This document shows, piece after piece, positions 8,959 to 17,010 of a stretch of DNA of 64,000 nt. Source of the stretch: Streptomyces sp. HSG2 (lineage in GTDB: Bacteria > Actinomycetota > Actinomycetes > Streptomycetales > Streptomycetaceae); NCBI RefSeq assembly GCF_016598575.1, contig NZ_CP066801.1, forward strand, positions 1,236,501 to 1,300,500, given 5' to 3'. Every line of letters starts with the position of its first letter. Positions within the stretch are counted from its first letter, which is position 1. The notes below the pieces were generated by a model. The model ran no database searches. It saw only the letters and a program-made list of their open reading frames with translations, and was not told the DNA's origin. Both the position numbers and the translations under genes were made by a program.

Positions 8959-9514
8959 CGGGGGTCGCTCCACCACCTCCGCGAAGATCGTGGTGGCGGG
9001 CGGCTTCGGCGTGGGTAAGACCACGTTCGTCGGCGCCGTCTCGGAGATCAACCCGCTGCGCACCGAGGCCGTCATGACCTCCGCCTCGGCAGGCATCGAC
9101 GACCTCACCCACACCGGGGACAAGACCACCACCACGGTCGCCATGGACTTCGGCCGCATCACACTCGACCAGGACCTCATCCTCTACCTGTTCGGCACCC
9201 CCGGACAGGACCGCTTCTGGTTCATGTGGGACGACCTCGTCCGCGGCGCCATCGGCGCCGTCGTCCTCGTCGACACCCGACGCCTCGCCGACTGCTTCCC
9301 CGCCGTCGACTACTTCGAGAACTCCGGGCTCCCCTTCGTCATCGCCCTCAACGGCTTCGACGGAAACCAGCCCTACACCCCCGACGAAGTCCGCGAAGCC
9401 CTCCAGATCGGCCCCGACACCCCCATCATCACCACCGACGCCCGCCACCGCGCCGACGCCAAATCCGCCCTCATCACCCTCGTCGAACACGCCCTCATGG
9501 CACGACTCCGCTGA
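8939..9514 (+). CDS. cvnD1: Conservon GTPase CvnD1
   Basis: A 191-residue Ras/Arf-like small GTPase, last gene of conservon 1. The P-loop is GGFGVGKTT near residues 21-29, the switch II region is LFGTPGQDRFWFMWD, and ALNGFD takes the place of the usual NKxD base-recognition motif. It starts at GTG 8939, inside the 3' end of cvnC1. From base 8966 to 9507 it is identical to cvnD2 except at 9016 (T here, C there); the encoded proteins are identical from the RSTTSAKI segment onward. Guanine nucleotide binding is inferred from the family. Confidence 0.93.
   Translation: MDFASSDGGRSTTSAKIVVAGGFGVGKTTFVGAVSEINPLRTEAVMTSASAGIDDLTHTGDKTTTTVAMDFGRITLDQDLILYLFGTPGQDRFWFMWDDLVRGAIGAVVLVDTRRLADCFPAVDYFENSGLPFVIALNGFDGNQPYTPDEVREALQIGPDTPIITTDARHRADAKSALITLVEHALMARLR
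8966..9507 (+). repeat. 542-bp near-identical tract shared with cvnD2 (copy 1)
   Basis: This tract matches 14286-14827 base for base at a constant offset of 5320, with a single difference at 9016. Identity breaks sharply at both ends: TCTGACGGGGGT differs just before it, and CTCCGCTGA versus CTGCGCTAG differs just after. It covers almost all of cvnD1. Confidence 0.95.
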
Positions 9515-9581
9515 ACCTCGCGGACGGCCGCACGGGTCTGGCAGTCAAGTGTGGAGCGCCAGCCGGAAGTTGCCGTGGACG

Positions 9582-9624
9582 GGGGAGGGTCGACCGCGTC
9601 GTGGGACGAGGGTCGGCCCTCCCC
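9582..9624 (+). terminator. Terminator hairpin after cvn1
   Basis: A 14-bp stem (GGGGAGGGTCGACC at 9582-9595 with GGTCGGCCCTCCCC at 9611-9624, one G-U pair) and a 15-base loop, 67 bp after the cvnD1 stop. No T-tract follows, as is common in Streptomyces. Confidence 0.65.
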
Positions 9625-9928
9625 GTTCATAACGTTTCGGCAGAGGAATCGCGGGCAGGAGACACGCGTCGCGCACATGTGGTCTCGCTGCGCTCACATT
9701 CCCCCGCCTTTTGACGTCCCTCGCTCTGTATGACCGATTTTTCGATGCCGCGCCGGGCTCGCCGGTCCCCGACGTACTGTTTGGAAGAGCCCTGGTCGGC
9801 GTGCTGGAATGCCAGAACTGCCCCGTGCGCCGAGACGTTTGCGACGCCGGCTCGTACGTGAGGGCGCAGGGGAGGCTGAGACATCGCGGCACGAGGTAGG
9901 TGCCGACCGCCGAGAGGTTGTTGGTCGA
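9625..9928. other. Intergenic region upstream of cvnA2
   Basis: About 300 bp between the cvn1 terminator and the cvnA2 start. TTGACG at 9711-9716 resembles a -35 element, but no good -10 follows at the right spacing. A 62-codon frame (9711-9899) with the cysteine pattern CQNCPVRRDVC opens with TTG and no ribosome site. I do not call it a gene. The cvnA2 ribosome site AGAGGTTG is at 9913-9920. Confidence 0.5.
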
Positions 9929-12900
9929 GTGAGGCGAAGCAAGAAGGGACCCGAGCCCTCGGCTCGGGGCAACTTCACCCCGCCGTCGCGCGCGGCGACG
10001 GCCGCCCCCGGTCCCGACGACGCGTCCGAGGACCGTCCCGCTCCTCCGCGGGGCCGTCGACTCGGCCCCCGCAACTGGCGGGTGGCCACCCGGCTGAACG
10101 CCATCCTGCTCATACCCGCGCTGGTAGCCCTCGTCATGGGGGGCTTCCAGGTGAAGGGGTCGGTCGACACCTGGCGGGACGCCGAGGCCGCCGAGCACAC
10201 CGCCCGACTGGTGCGCGCCGCTCTCACCTACGCCGACGCCCTGTACATCGAGCGTGACGTCTCCGCCGCGCCGCTGCTGCGAGGCGACACGGACGATCCG
10301 GCGGTCGGCGAGGCCCGCGCGGCCACGGATCGGGCGGCCGAGGTCTTCGACCGGGAGGTGCTGGACATGCCCGACCAGCCCGGCCTCCGGCGGCGGCTGC
10401 AACTCCTTCGCGAGCAGGAACCCAAGCTGGAGTCCCTGCGCGCCGCCGCCTACACCTCCGAGCTCAAGGGCGTCGAGACGCAGGAGGGCTACCTGCGGAT
10501 CGCCCACCCCCTGACCGAGTTCGCGAACGAGCTGGGCCTCGGCACGGGGAACGTCACCTCCTACGGCCGCACGGTCTACGCCATGTCGCTGACCAAGTCG
10601 GCCCTGTCGCTGCAACGCTCCATCGGCACGCAGCTCCTCGTCGAGCCGGGGCCCGACCCGGGTCATCTGGCCGCCCAGCGTGTCGCCCTCTCCTCGTACG
10701 CCTACCTGGAGCGCGTGGCGATCGAGGAGTACGTGGGCGGTGGCACCGAGGAGGACGCCCGGAGGCTGGAGGAGGCACAGGCGAAGCTGGCGGAGGACAG
10801 CGTGTCCCTGGTCCAGGAGGCGGAGGCCGCCGACCCGGACTATGTGCCCCCACCGACCAATCCGGCGACGATGGTGACCGAGGTCGCGCTCCTGGAGTCC
10901 ACGGACGAGGCCGAGCGGGTCGCCTTGGCCGCCCAGGGCATCACCCCGGAGAACTGGTGGGCCGTCACCACCCTGCGTTTTGACGCCTATCGGGCCCTGG
11001 AGGCCGATCTGGCCGACCGCGCGGTGTCCGAGGCATCCGGGATCGCCGACGCCGCCGAGCGGGACACCTACATCACCGGTGCCGTGGTCGTGGTCGCGCT
11101 CCTGGCGGCGTTCGTCCTCGCGGGGATGGTGGCGCGGCAGATGAGCCGTTCCATGCGGCGCCTGCGCAACGCGGCCTTCGGCGTCGCCGAGGAGCGTCTG
11201 CCGTTGCTGGTCGACCAGTTGTCCCGGACCGACCCGGGTCGCGTGGACACCCGGGTCCCCCCGATCGCCGTGGAATCCACCGACGAGATCGGCGAGGTCG
11301 CCCGCGCCTTCGACCGGGTCCACCGCGAGGCGGTACGACTGGCAGCCGAGCAGGCCATGCTGCGGGGCAACATCAACGCGATCTTCACCAACCTCTCGCG
11401 ACGCAACCAGTCCCTCATCGAGGGGCAGTTGAACCTGATCACGGAGCTGGAGAACAGCGAAGCGGATCCGGACCAGTTGCAGAGCCTCTTCAAGCTGGAC
11501 CACCTCGCCACCAGGATGCGGCGCAACGGCGAGAACCTCCTGGTCCTCGCCGGCCAGGAGCCCGGGCGCCGCTGGGACCAACCGGTCCCACTGGTCGACG
11601 TCCTCCGTGCGGCGTCGTCCGAGGTGGAGCAGTACGAGCGAATCGAGCTGTCGGGTGTCCCCGAGGCGGACATCCACGGTCGGGCCGTGACCGACCTGGT
11701 CCATCTCCTCGCCGAACTGCTGGAGAACGCGACCACGTTCTCCTCCCCGCAGACCAAGGTCAGGGTCACGGCGACCCGGCTGCCCGACGACCGCCTGATG
11801 ATCGAGATCCACGACAAGGGCATCGGGCTGACCGCCGAGGACTTCGCCGACATCAACCACCGGCTCGCCAACCCGCCGACGGTGGACGCGACCATCTCCC
11901 AGCGGATGGGACTCTTCGTGGTGGGTCGGCTGGCCGAGCGACACGACATCCGCGTTCAACTGCGCCCCTCCGGAGAGCAGGCGGGCACCACCTCGCTGGT
12001 GATGCTGCCCGACGCGATCACTCACGGCGGGGGTGGCGAAGGGGCGGACGGCGACGAGTTCACCGTGTCCCAGATGATCCCGGAGCAGGTGGCCGGAGGC
12101 GAGGACTTCGGTCGGCCCACGCGCACCGCCGCCGAACTGGGCTTCGACGACAGCCGTTACGCGCCCGCCCCCGGGGACGCCGACGCCTCCGCACCGAGGG
12201 TCGGTCCGCCGCCCCGGCAGGCTCCGCCCGACGTGACGGCCGTCCCGGTCGCGGGAGACGCGGGCCCGACGCCACCCGGCGGGGGTTTCACGTCCCCGCC
12301 GTTCCTGGACGAGCGGCCGGGTCGGACCGACGACCAGTACGCGGCGTCGGCGGGCCGGGAGGACCCGGCCGGCCACGGCGGGGCGCGCCGCCCCGACCAC
12401 CCGGAACAGCCCTTCGGCGAGCGGACGTACCCGCGGGATCCGTACGGGGAGCGGTCCTACGACGCGGGGACCCACGGCCATCCGCCTCACCTCGCCGAGC
12501 GGGACGGGCAAGGGTCGTGGGGGCACGCTCCCGATGCGACGACGCCGACCGCGGGCCCCGCCCCGACTCCCGCCGGCCCGCGGCCGACACTCGACGCCCC
12601 GGGGCATCCTCCGTCCGGTCGACACCCGGACGACCTCGTCGGTTTCCCCGACCACGGCTCCGGCGCCGCGGGCGCGTATGCCACCGGCGCCGGTGGGGCC
12701 GAGTCGACGCGGGCCGCTGACGGGAGCGCCACGAACGGCGTAGGCTTCGGGAGTCCCCTGCCGGAGGAGTCGGCCGGGCACACGCTGACCGACGCCGGAC
12801 TGCCGCGCCGCGGTTCCCCCGCGAACGGCGCGGGCGACGCGCGGCGGGTGGACACCGTCCCACCGGCCCCCGCGGCGACCACCGGACACGGCTCGCGGGC

Positions 12901-13180
12901 GGGGAACGACGAACGCTGGCAACAGGCGTCGGCGTTGAGGAAGCCGAAGGCGGGCGGGGTGACCTCCTCCGGCCTTCCTCGGCGGGTGCCCAGGGCCAAT
13001 CTGGTCGAGGGCGCCGCCGAAACCACCTCCCAGGGAGGCCCTCAGGTCTCCCGCGCCCCGGAGGACGTCCGGGGCAGGCTGAGCAACCTGCGACGCGGCG
13101 TCCAACGAGGCCGCACCGCAGGCAGTGAAACGAACGGCCAGGGCCTCGGTCCTGACAGCACCTACGACCAGGAGCGTTAG
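9929..13180 (+). CDS. cvnA2: Conservon sensor CvnA2 (nitrate/nitrite-sensor-type histidine kinase-like)
   Basis: A 1083-residue paralogue of CvnA1 and first gene of conservon 2. Membrane segments lie near residues 57-75 and 381-402, around an extracytoplasmic sensor region. A HAMP-like linker, an LDHLATR segment and a HATPase domain (ELLENAT near 596, DKGIGL near 629) follow. The C-terminal ~370 residues are disordered-looking and end in the block shared with CvnA1 (SGLPRRVPRANLV, RAPEDVRGRLSNLRRG). The start GTG 9929 has AGAGGTTG with the same eight-base spacing as cvnA1. The kinase core is well conserved between the copies, but the sensor regions differ strongly, suggesting different inputs. 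Confidence 0.9.
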   Translation: MRRSKKGPEPSARGNFTPPSRAATAAPGPDDASEDRPAPPRGRRLGPRNWRVATRLNAILLIPALVALVMGGFQVKGSVDTWRDAEAAEHTARLVRAALTYADALYIERDVSAAPLLRGDTDDPAVGEARAATDRAAEVFDREVLDMPDQPGLRRRLQLLREQEPKLESLRAAAYTSELKGVETQEGYLRIAHPLTEFANELGLGTGNVTSYGRTVYAMSLTKSALSLQRSIGTQLLVEPGPDPGHLAAQRVALSSYAYLERVAIEEYVGGGTEEDARRLEEAQAKLAEDSVSLVQEAEAADPDYVPPPTNPATMVTEVALLESTDEAERVALAAQGITPENWWAVTTLRFDAYRALEADLADRAVSEASGIADAAERDTYITGAVVVVALLAAFVLAGMVARQMSRSMRRLRNAAFGVAEERLPLLVDQLSRTDPGRVDTRVPPIAVESTDEIGEVARAFDRVHREAVRLAAEQAMLRGNINAIFTNLSRRNQSLIEGQLNLITELENSEADPDQLQSLFKLDHLATRMRRNGENLLVLAGQEPGRRWDQPVPLVDVLRAASSEVEQYERIELSGVPEADIHGRAVTDLVHLLAELLENATTFSSPQTKVRVTATRLPDDRLMIEIHDKGIGLTAEDFADINHRLANPPTVDATISQRMGLFVVGRLAERHDIRVQLRPSGEQAGTTSLVMLPDAITHGGGGEGADGDEFTVSQMIPEQVAGGEDFGRPTRTAAELGFDDSRYAPAPGDADASAPRVGPPPRQAPPDVTAVPVAGDAGPTPPGGGFTSPPFLDERPGRTDDQYAASAGREDPAGHGGARRPDHPEQPFGERTYPRDPYGERSYDAGTHGHPPHLAERDGQGSWGHAPDATTPTAGPAPTPAGPRPTLDAPGHPPSGRHPDDLVGFPDHGSGAAGAYATGAGGAESTRAADGSATNGVGFGSPLPEESAGHTLTDAGLPRRGSPANGAGDARRVDTVPPAPAATTGHGSRAGNDERWQQASALRKPKAGGVTSSGLPRRVPRANLVEGAAETTSQGGPQVSRAPEDVRGRLSNLRRGVQRGRTAGSETNGQGLGPDSTYDQER

Positions 13181-13181
13181 T

Positions 13182-13604
13182 GTGAGCCCGATGAGCCAGG
13201 CGGCACAGAACCTGAACTGGTTGATCACCAACTTCGTGGAGAACACCCCGGGGGTGTCCCACACGGTGGTGGTCTCCGCCGATGGACTCCTTCTGGCGAT
13301 GTCCGAAGGCTTCCCGCGCGACCGCGCCGATCAACTCGCGGCGGTCGCCTCCGGCCTGACCTCGCTGACCGCGGGTGCCTCGCGCATCTTCGAGGGCGGC
13401 AGCGTCAATCAGACGGTCGTGGAGATGGAGCGGGGTTTCCTCTTCATCATGTCCATCTCCGACGGCTCCTCGTTGGCGGTGCTCGCGCACCCCGAGGCGG
13501 ACATCGGTCTCATCGGGTACGAGATGGCCCTCCTGGTCGATCGCGCCGGAACGGTCCTGACGCCCGACCTGCGTGCCGAGTTGCAGGGGAGCCTTCTCAA
13601 CTGA
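13182..13604 (+). CDS. cvnB2: Conservon protein CvnB2 (roadblock/LC7 domain)
   Basis: A 140-residue roadblock/LC7 protein, second gene of conservon 2, about 93 percent identical to CvnB1. It begins one base after the cvnA2 stop, at GTG, with AGGAG about eight bases before it. The first ~45 coding bases are identical to cvnB1. Differences from CvnB1 are conservative (for example VENTP for VDSTP, GGSVNQ for GGTVAQ). Role by family: partner or regulator of the GTPase CvnD2. Confidence 0.92.
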   Translation: MSPMSQAAQNLNWLITNFVENTPGVSHTVVVSADGLLLAMSEGFPRDRADQLAAVASGLTSLTAGASRIFEGGSVNQTVVEMERGFLFIMSISDGSSLAVLAHPEADIGLIGYEMALLVDRAGTVLTPDLRAELQGSLLN

Positions 13605-13699
13605 CGAGCGGGCGGTGCGTTTCGTCCGCCCCCGGGCCGAAGGCTTTCGGGACGCGGCTCCACGGTGTTGGATGCCAGACACAGTCGGAGGAGGAGAAC

Positions 13700-14272
13700 G
13701 TGGCGACATACCCGGACGGACCGTCCTCGGAGACGTGGTCGTACGGCCCCGACCGGGGTCGGGACGACAGGTCGACGACCCCGTACGGCCACCCGCACAC
13801 GCCCGGCCCCCGACGGCCGCAGGCTCCCACGGAGCGCGGCCCCGTGTCGTACGGCCGATCTCCGGCGCCGCACGACCACGTCGCGTGGCCTCGGCGCCAC
13901 GACGGCGAACCGACGCCGACGGAGGCGTCCCACAGTCCCTTGGTACGCCCGTACGCCATGACGGGCGGGCGTACCAAGCCGCGGTACCAGCTCGCCTTGG
14001 AGGCGCTGGTGCACACCATCGCGCAGCCGCACCAGATGCAGGGCCAGTTGCCCGAGCATCAGCGGATCTGCCAGCTCTGCCGGGAGATCAAGTCGGTGGC
14101 CGAGGTCTCGGCGCTGCTGACCATCCCTCTCGGTGTGGCCAGGATCCTCGTCGCCGATTTGGCGGAGGCGGGCCTGGTCGCCATCCATCAGCCCGGCGGC
14201 GACGAGGTCGCCGGCGGCCAGCCAGACGTGACACTGCTCGAAAGGGTGCTCAGTGGACTTCGCAAGCTCTAG
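13700..14272 (+). CDS. cvnC2: Conservon protein CvnC2 (DUF742)
   Basis: A 190-residue DUF742 protein. The C-terminal ~115 residues match CvnC1 closely (LVRPYAMTGGRT, QRICQLCREIKSVAEVSALL). The first ~75 residues are a Pro/Tyr/Arg/His-rich extension that CvnC1 lacks. GTG 13700 has a strong GGAGGAG at 13688-13694. The final 20 bp overlap cvnD2. The extension looks intrinsically disordered; whether it binds a partner is unknown. Confidence 0.92.
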   Translation: MATYPDGPSSETWSYGPDRGRDDRSTTPYGHPHTPGPRRPQAPTERGPVSYGRSPAPHDHVAWPRRHDGEPTPTEASHSPLVRPYAMTGGRTKPRYQLALEALVHTIAQPHQMQGQLPEHQRICQLCREIKSVAEVSALLTIPLGVARILVADLAEAGLVAIHQPGGDEVAGGQPDVTLLERVLSGLRKL

Positions 14273-14834
14273 CGGCGGTCCTTCCCGCTCCACCACCTCC
14301 GCGAAGATCGTGGTGGCGGGCGGCTTCGGCGTGGGCAAGACCACGTTCGTCGGCGCCGTCTCGGAGATCAACCCGCTGCGCACCGAGGCCGTCATGACCT
14401 CCGCCTCGGCAGGCATCGACGACCTCACCCACACCGGGGACAAGACCACCACCACGGTCGCCATGGACTTCGGCCGCATCACACTCGACCAGGACCTCAT
14501 CCTCTACCTGTTCGGCACCCCCGGACAGGACCGCTTCTGGTTCATGTGGGACGACCTCGTCCGCGGCGCCATCGGCGCCGTCGTCCTCGTCGACACCCGA
14601 CGCCTCGCCGACTGCTTCCCCGCCGTCGACTACTTCGAGAACTCCGGGCTCCCCTTCGTCATCGCCCTCAACGGCTTCGACGGAAACCAGCCCTACACCC
14701 CCGACGAAGTCCGCGAAGCCCTCCAGATCGGCCCCGACACCCCCATCATCACCACCGACGCCCGCCACCGCGCCGACGCCAAATCCGCCCTCATCACCCT
14801 CGTCGAACACGCCCTCATGGCACGACTGCGCTAG
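14253..14834 (+). CDS. cvnD2: Conservon GTPase CvnD2
   Basis: A 193-residue Ras-like GTPase, last gene of conservon 2. The protein is identical to CvnD1 except near the N terminus, where it reads SSGGPSRSTT for SDGGRSTT. The P-loop GGFGVGKTT, the GTPGQDRFWFMWD switch and ALNGFD are as in CvnD1. It starts at GTG inside cvnC2. The near-perfect nucleotide identity to cvnD1 contrasts with the diverged cvnA genes upstream. A strong hairpin follows 39 bp after the stop. Confidence 0.93.
   Translation: MDFASSSGGPSRSTTSAKIVVAGGFGVGKTTFVGAVSEINPLRTEAVMTSASAGIDDLTHTGDKTTTTVAMDFGRITLDQDLILYLFGTPGQDRFWFMWDDLVRGAIGAVVLVDTRRLADCFPAVDYFENSGLPFVIALNGFDGNQPYTPDEVREALQIGPDTPIITTDARHRADAKSALITLVEHALMARLR
14286..14827 (+). 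repeat. 542-bp near-identical tract shared with cvnD1 (copy 2)
   Basis: Second copy of the tract at 8966-9507; the only mismatch is C at 14336 (T at 9016). Copies are direct repeats 5.3 kb apart, so they could also support recombinational loss of the intervening conservon. Confidence 0.95.
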
Positions 14835-14872
14835 GGCGTGTCCGGGCGCCGGGCAGCCGGCCGTGTCGACGA

Positions 14873-14912
14873 GAGGAGCGGTGCCCCTCGCTGGTCGGGG
14901 GCACCGCTCTTC
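14873..14912. terminator. Bidirectional terminator between cvn2 and the carboxylase genes
   Basis: An 11-bp perfect stem, AGCGGTGCCCC (14877-14887) with GGGGCACCGCT (14898-14908), extendable by about four more pairs. It sits between convergent genes: 39 bp after cvnD2 and 5 bp after the epsilon-subunit stop on the other strand. Confidence 0.8.
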
Positions 14913-14916
14913 GTCG

Positions 14917-15114
14917 TCAGCGCCAGCTGTGCGGGGCGCGGAAACCCGGTTCGCGCTCCAGGCGTCGCCAACCCGCGCGGACCGGACCGCCTGCACGGAC
15001 CGCCGCCGGCTCGGCGGGGCCGGCCCCGGCGCGGGCCAACAGCACGGCGGTGATGGCCGCGACCTCCTCGGGGCCCGCGAGGCCCTTCTCGACCCTGATG
15101 TCGGGCAGTTTCAT
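14917..15114 (-). CDS. accE: Acyl-CoA carboxylase epsilon subunit
   Basis: A 65-residue protein matching the small epsilon subunits that stabilise actinobacterial acyl-CoA carboxylases. It begins with a strand-forming IRVEKGLAGPEEVAAI segment and continues through the LLARAG helix to a basic C terminus (GWRRLEREPGFRAPHSW). The start is ATG 15114 with GGAGA eight bases upstream. It follows pccB by 65 bp on the same strand, the usual arrangement. In Streptomyces coelicolor the corresponding subunit binds the beta subunit and raises carboxylase activity. Confidence 0.88.
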   Translation of the reverse strand: MKLPDIRVEKGLAGPEEVAAITAVLLARAGAGPAEPAAVRAGGPVRAGWRRLEREPGFRAPHSWR

Positions 15115-15179
15115 GTCGGTCTCCGTGGGACAGGGCCCCGCGAGGGTGTCGCGCGCACGGCGGGGCTGGGGCGGGGTGG

Positions 15180-16763
15180 CTACTGCGGGGGGTTGCCGTG
15201 CTTGCGCGAGGGCAGGTCGGCGTGCTTGTCCTGGAGCATCGCCAGCGAGGAGACGAGCACTTCTCGCGTCTCGGCCGGATCGATCACATCGTCCACGAGG
15301 CCGCGCTCGGCCGCGTAGTACGGATGCATCAACTCGGCCCGGTACTCCTTGACCATGGTCTGGCGCATCTCGTCGGGGTCCTCGGCCTCGGCGATCTGCC
15401 GCCGGAAGATGACGTTCGCGGCGCCCTCCGCGCCCATCACGGCGATCTCGTTGGTCGGCCAGGCGTAGGTCAGGTCGGCCCCGATCGACTGGCTGTCCAT
15501 GACGATGTAGGCACCGCCGTAGGCCTTGCGCAGGATCAGCGAGATCCGCGGCACGGTGGCGTTGCAGTAGGCGTAGAGCAGCTTCGCGCCGTGTCGGATG
15601 ATCCCGCCGTGCTCCTGGTCGACGCCCGGGAGGAAACCCGGCACGTCGAGGAAGGTGACGATGGGGATGTTGAAGGCATCGCACATCTGAACGAAGCGGG
15701 CGGCCTTCTCACTGGCCTCGATGTCCAGCACGCCCGCCAGCGTCTGCGGCTGGTTGGCGACGATGCCCACGACCCGCCCGTCGAGTCGTGCCAGGGCGCA
15801 CACCACGTTGCGCGCCCAGCGCTCGTGGACCTCCAGGAACTCGCCGTCGTCGACGATCTCCTCGATGACCTTGGTCATGTCGTAGGGTCGGTTGCCGTCC
15901 GCGGGGACCAGATCGAGCAGGGTGTCCGAACGGCGGTCGACAGGGTCGTTCGACGGTGCCGCCGGCGGGTTCTCACGGTTGTTCTGCGGCAGCAGCGACA
16001 GAAGGTATCGGACCTCGGCGAGGCAGGTCTCCTCGTCGTCGTAGGCGAAGTGGCAGACCCCGGAGGTCTCCGCGTGCACGTCGGCGCCGCCCAGCCCGTT
16101 CTGGGTGATCTCCTCACCGGTGACCGCCTTGACCACGTCGGGCCCGGTGATGAACATCTGCGAGGTGTCGCGGACCATGAAGACGAAGTCCGTCAGGGCC
16201 GGGCTGTAGGCGGCCCCGCCCGCGCACGGCCCCAGCATCACGCTGATCTGCGGGATGACACCGCTGGCCCGGGTGTTGCGCTGGAAGATGCCGCCGTAGC
16301 CCGCCAGGGCGCTGACGCCCTCCTGGATCCGGGCGCCGGCGCCGTCGTTGAGGGAGACCAGCGGAGCGCCCGCGGCGATGGCCATGTCCATGATCTTGTG
16401 GATCTTGGTGGCGTGAGCCTCGCCCAGGGCGCCGCCGAAGATCCGGAAGTCGTGGGCGTAGACGAAGACGGTGCGGCCCTCCACCGTGCCCCATCCGGTG
16501 ACCACGCCGTCCGTGTAGGGCTTCTTCTGTTCCAGGCCGAAACCCGTCGCCCGATGCCGACGCAGCTGCTCCACCTCGCGGAAGGAGCCGGCGTCGACGA
16601 GCAGCTCGATCCGCTCGCGCGCGGTCAGCTTGCCTTTGGCATGCTGCGCCTGCGTCGCCCTCTCGCTCGGTCCCGCCAGCGCCTGCGCACGGATCCCGTG
16701 CAGTTCGGCCACCCGCCCCCGCGCATCCGAAGGCTCGCTCGGCACCTCATCCAAAACGGTCAT
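15180..16763 (-). CDS. pccB: Propionyl/acyl-CoA carboxylase beta subunit (carboxyltransferase)
   Basis: A 527-residue carboxyltransferase. It transfers CO2 from carboxybiotin to propionyl-CoA, giving methylmalonyl-CoA, a polyketide and odd-chain fatty acid precursor. The crotonase-like N half carries the LNDGAGARIQEG and GPCAGGAAYSPAL oxyanion segments. The C half carries FLDVPGFLPGVDQEHGGIIRHGAKLLYAY and RKAYGGAYIVMDSQSIGAD. In PccB enzymes an Asp in the second of these segments sets propionyl preference, and Asp is present here (YIVMD). No biotin carboxylase is nearby; the alpha subunit must be encoded elsewhere. Starts at ATG 16763. Confidence 0.93.
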   Translation of the reverse strand: MTVLDEVPSEPSDARGRVAELHGIRAQALAGPSERATQAQHAKGKLTARERIELLVDAGSFREVEQLRRHRATGFGLEQKKPYTDGVVTGWGTVEGRTVFVYAHDFRIFGGALGEAHATKIHKIMDMAIAAGAPLVSLNDGAGARIQEGVSALAGYGGIFQRNTRASGVIPQISVMLGPCAGGAAYSPALTDFVFMVRDTSQMFITGPDVVKAVTGEEITQNGLGGADVHAETSGVCHFAYDDEETCLAEVRYLLSLLPQNNRENPPAAPSNDPVDRRSDTLLDLVPADGNRPYDMTKVIEEIVDDGEFLEVHERWARNVVCALARLDGRVVGIVANQPQTLAGVLDIEASEKAARFVQMCDAFNIPIVTFLDVPGFLPGVDQEHGGIIRHGAKLLYAYCNATVPRISLILRKAYGGAYIVMDSQSIGADLTYAWPTNEIAVMGAEGAANVIFRRQIAEAEDPDEMRQTMVKEYRAELMHPYYAAERGLVDDVIDPAETREVLVSSLAMLQDKHADLPSRKHGNPPQ

Positions 16764-17010
16764 GTAGCGACCTTACGAAGTCGACCAAGAATTGCCAGCC
16801 GTCCACTCCGTACAGTCTCCGACGGGTTTTCCTGGTCCCCTTGGACAGAACCGGCGTGACATGCAGCCTTCTCGACTGCCCCGCACCCGTCGGCGTTGTG
16901 GGAATAAGACAAAGGAGGCCACTCTCCTCCGTGGCCCGACCGGCGGCGGCGCGCTCGACCGACCGAGCGACGGCCCGATGCGACACGCGCACCCGGCCCC
17001 TGCCCCGCAC

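Noticed and set aside
9545..13264. 1239-codon minus frame opposite cvnA2
   Set aside because: A shadow of cvnA2; no domain, no ribosome site, low-complexity composition.
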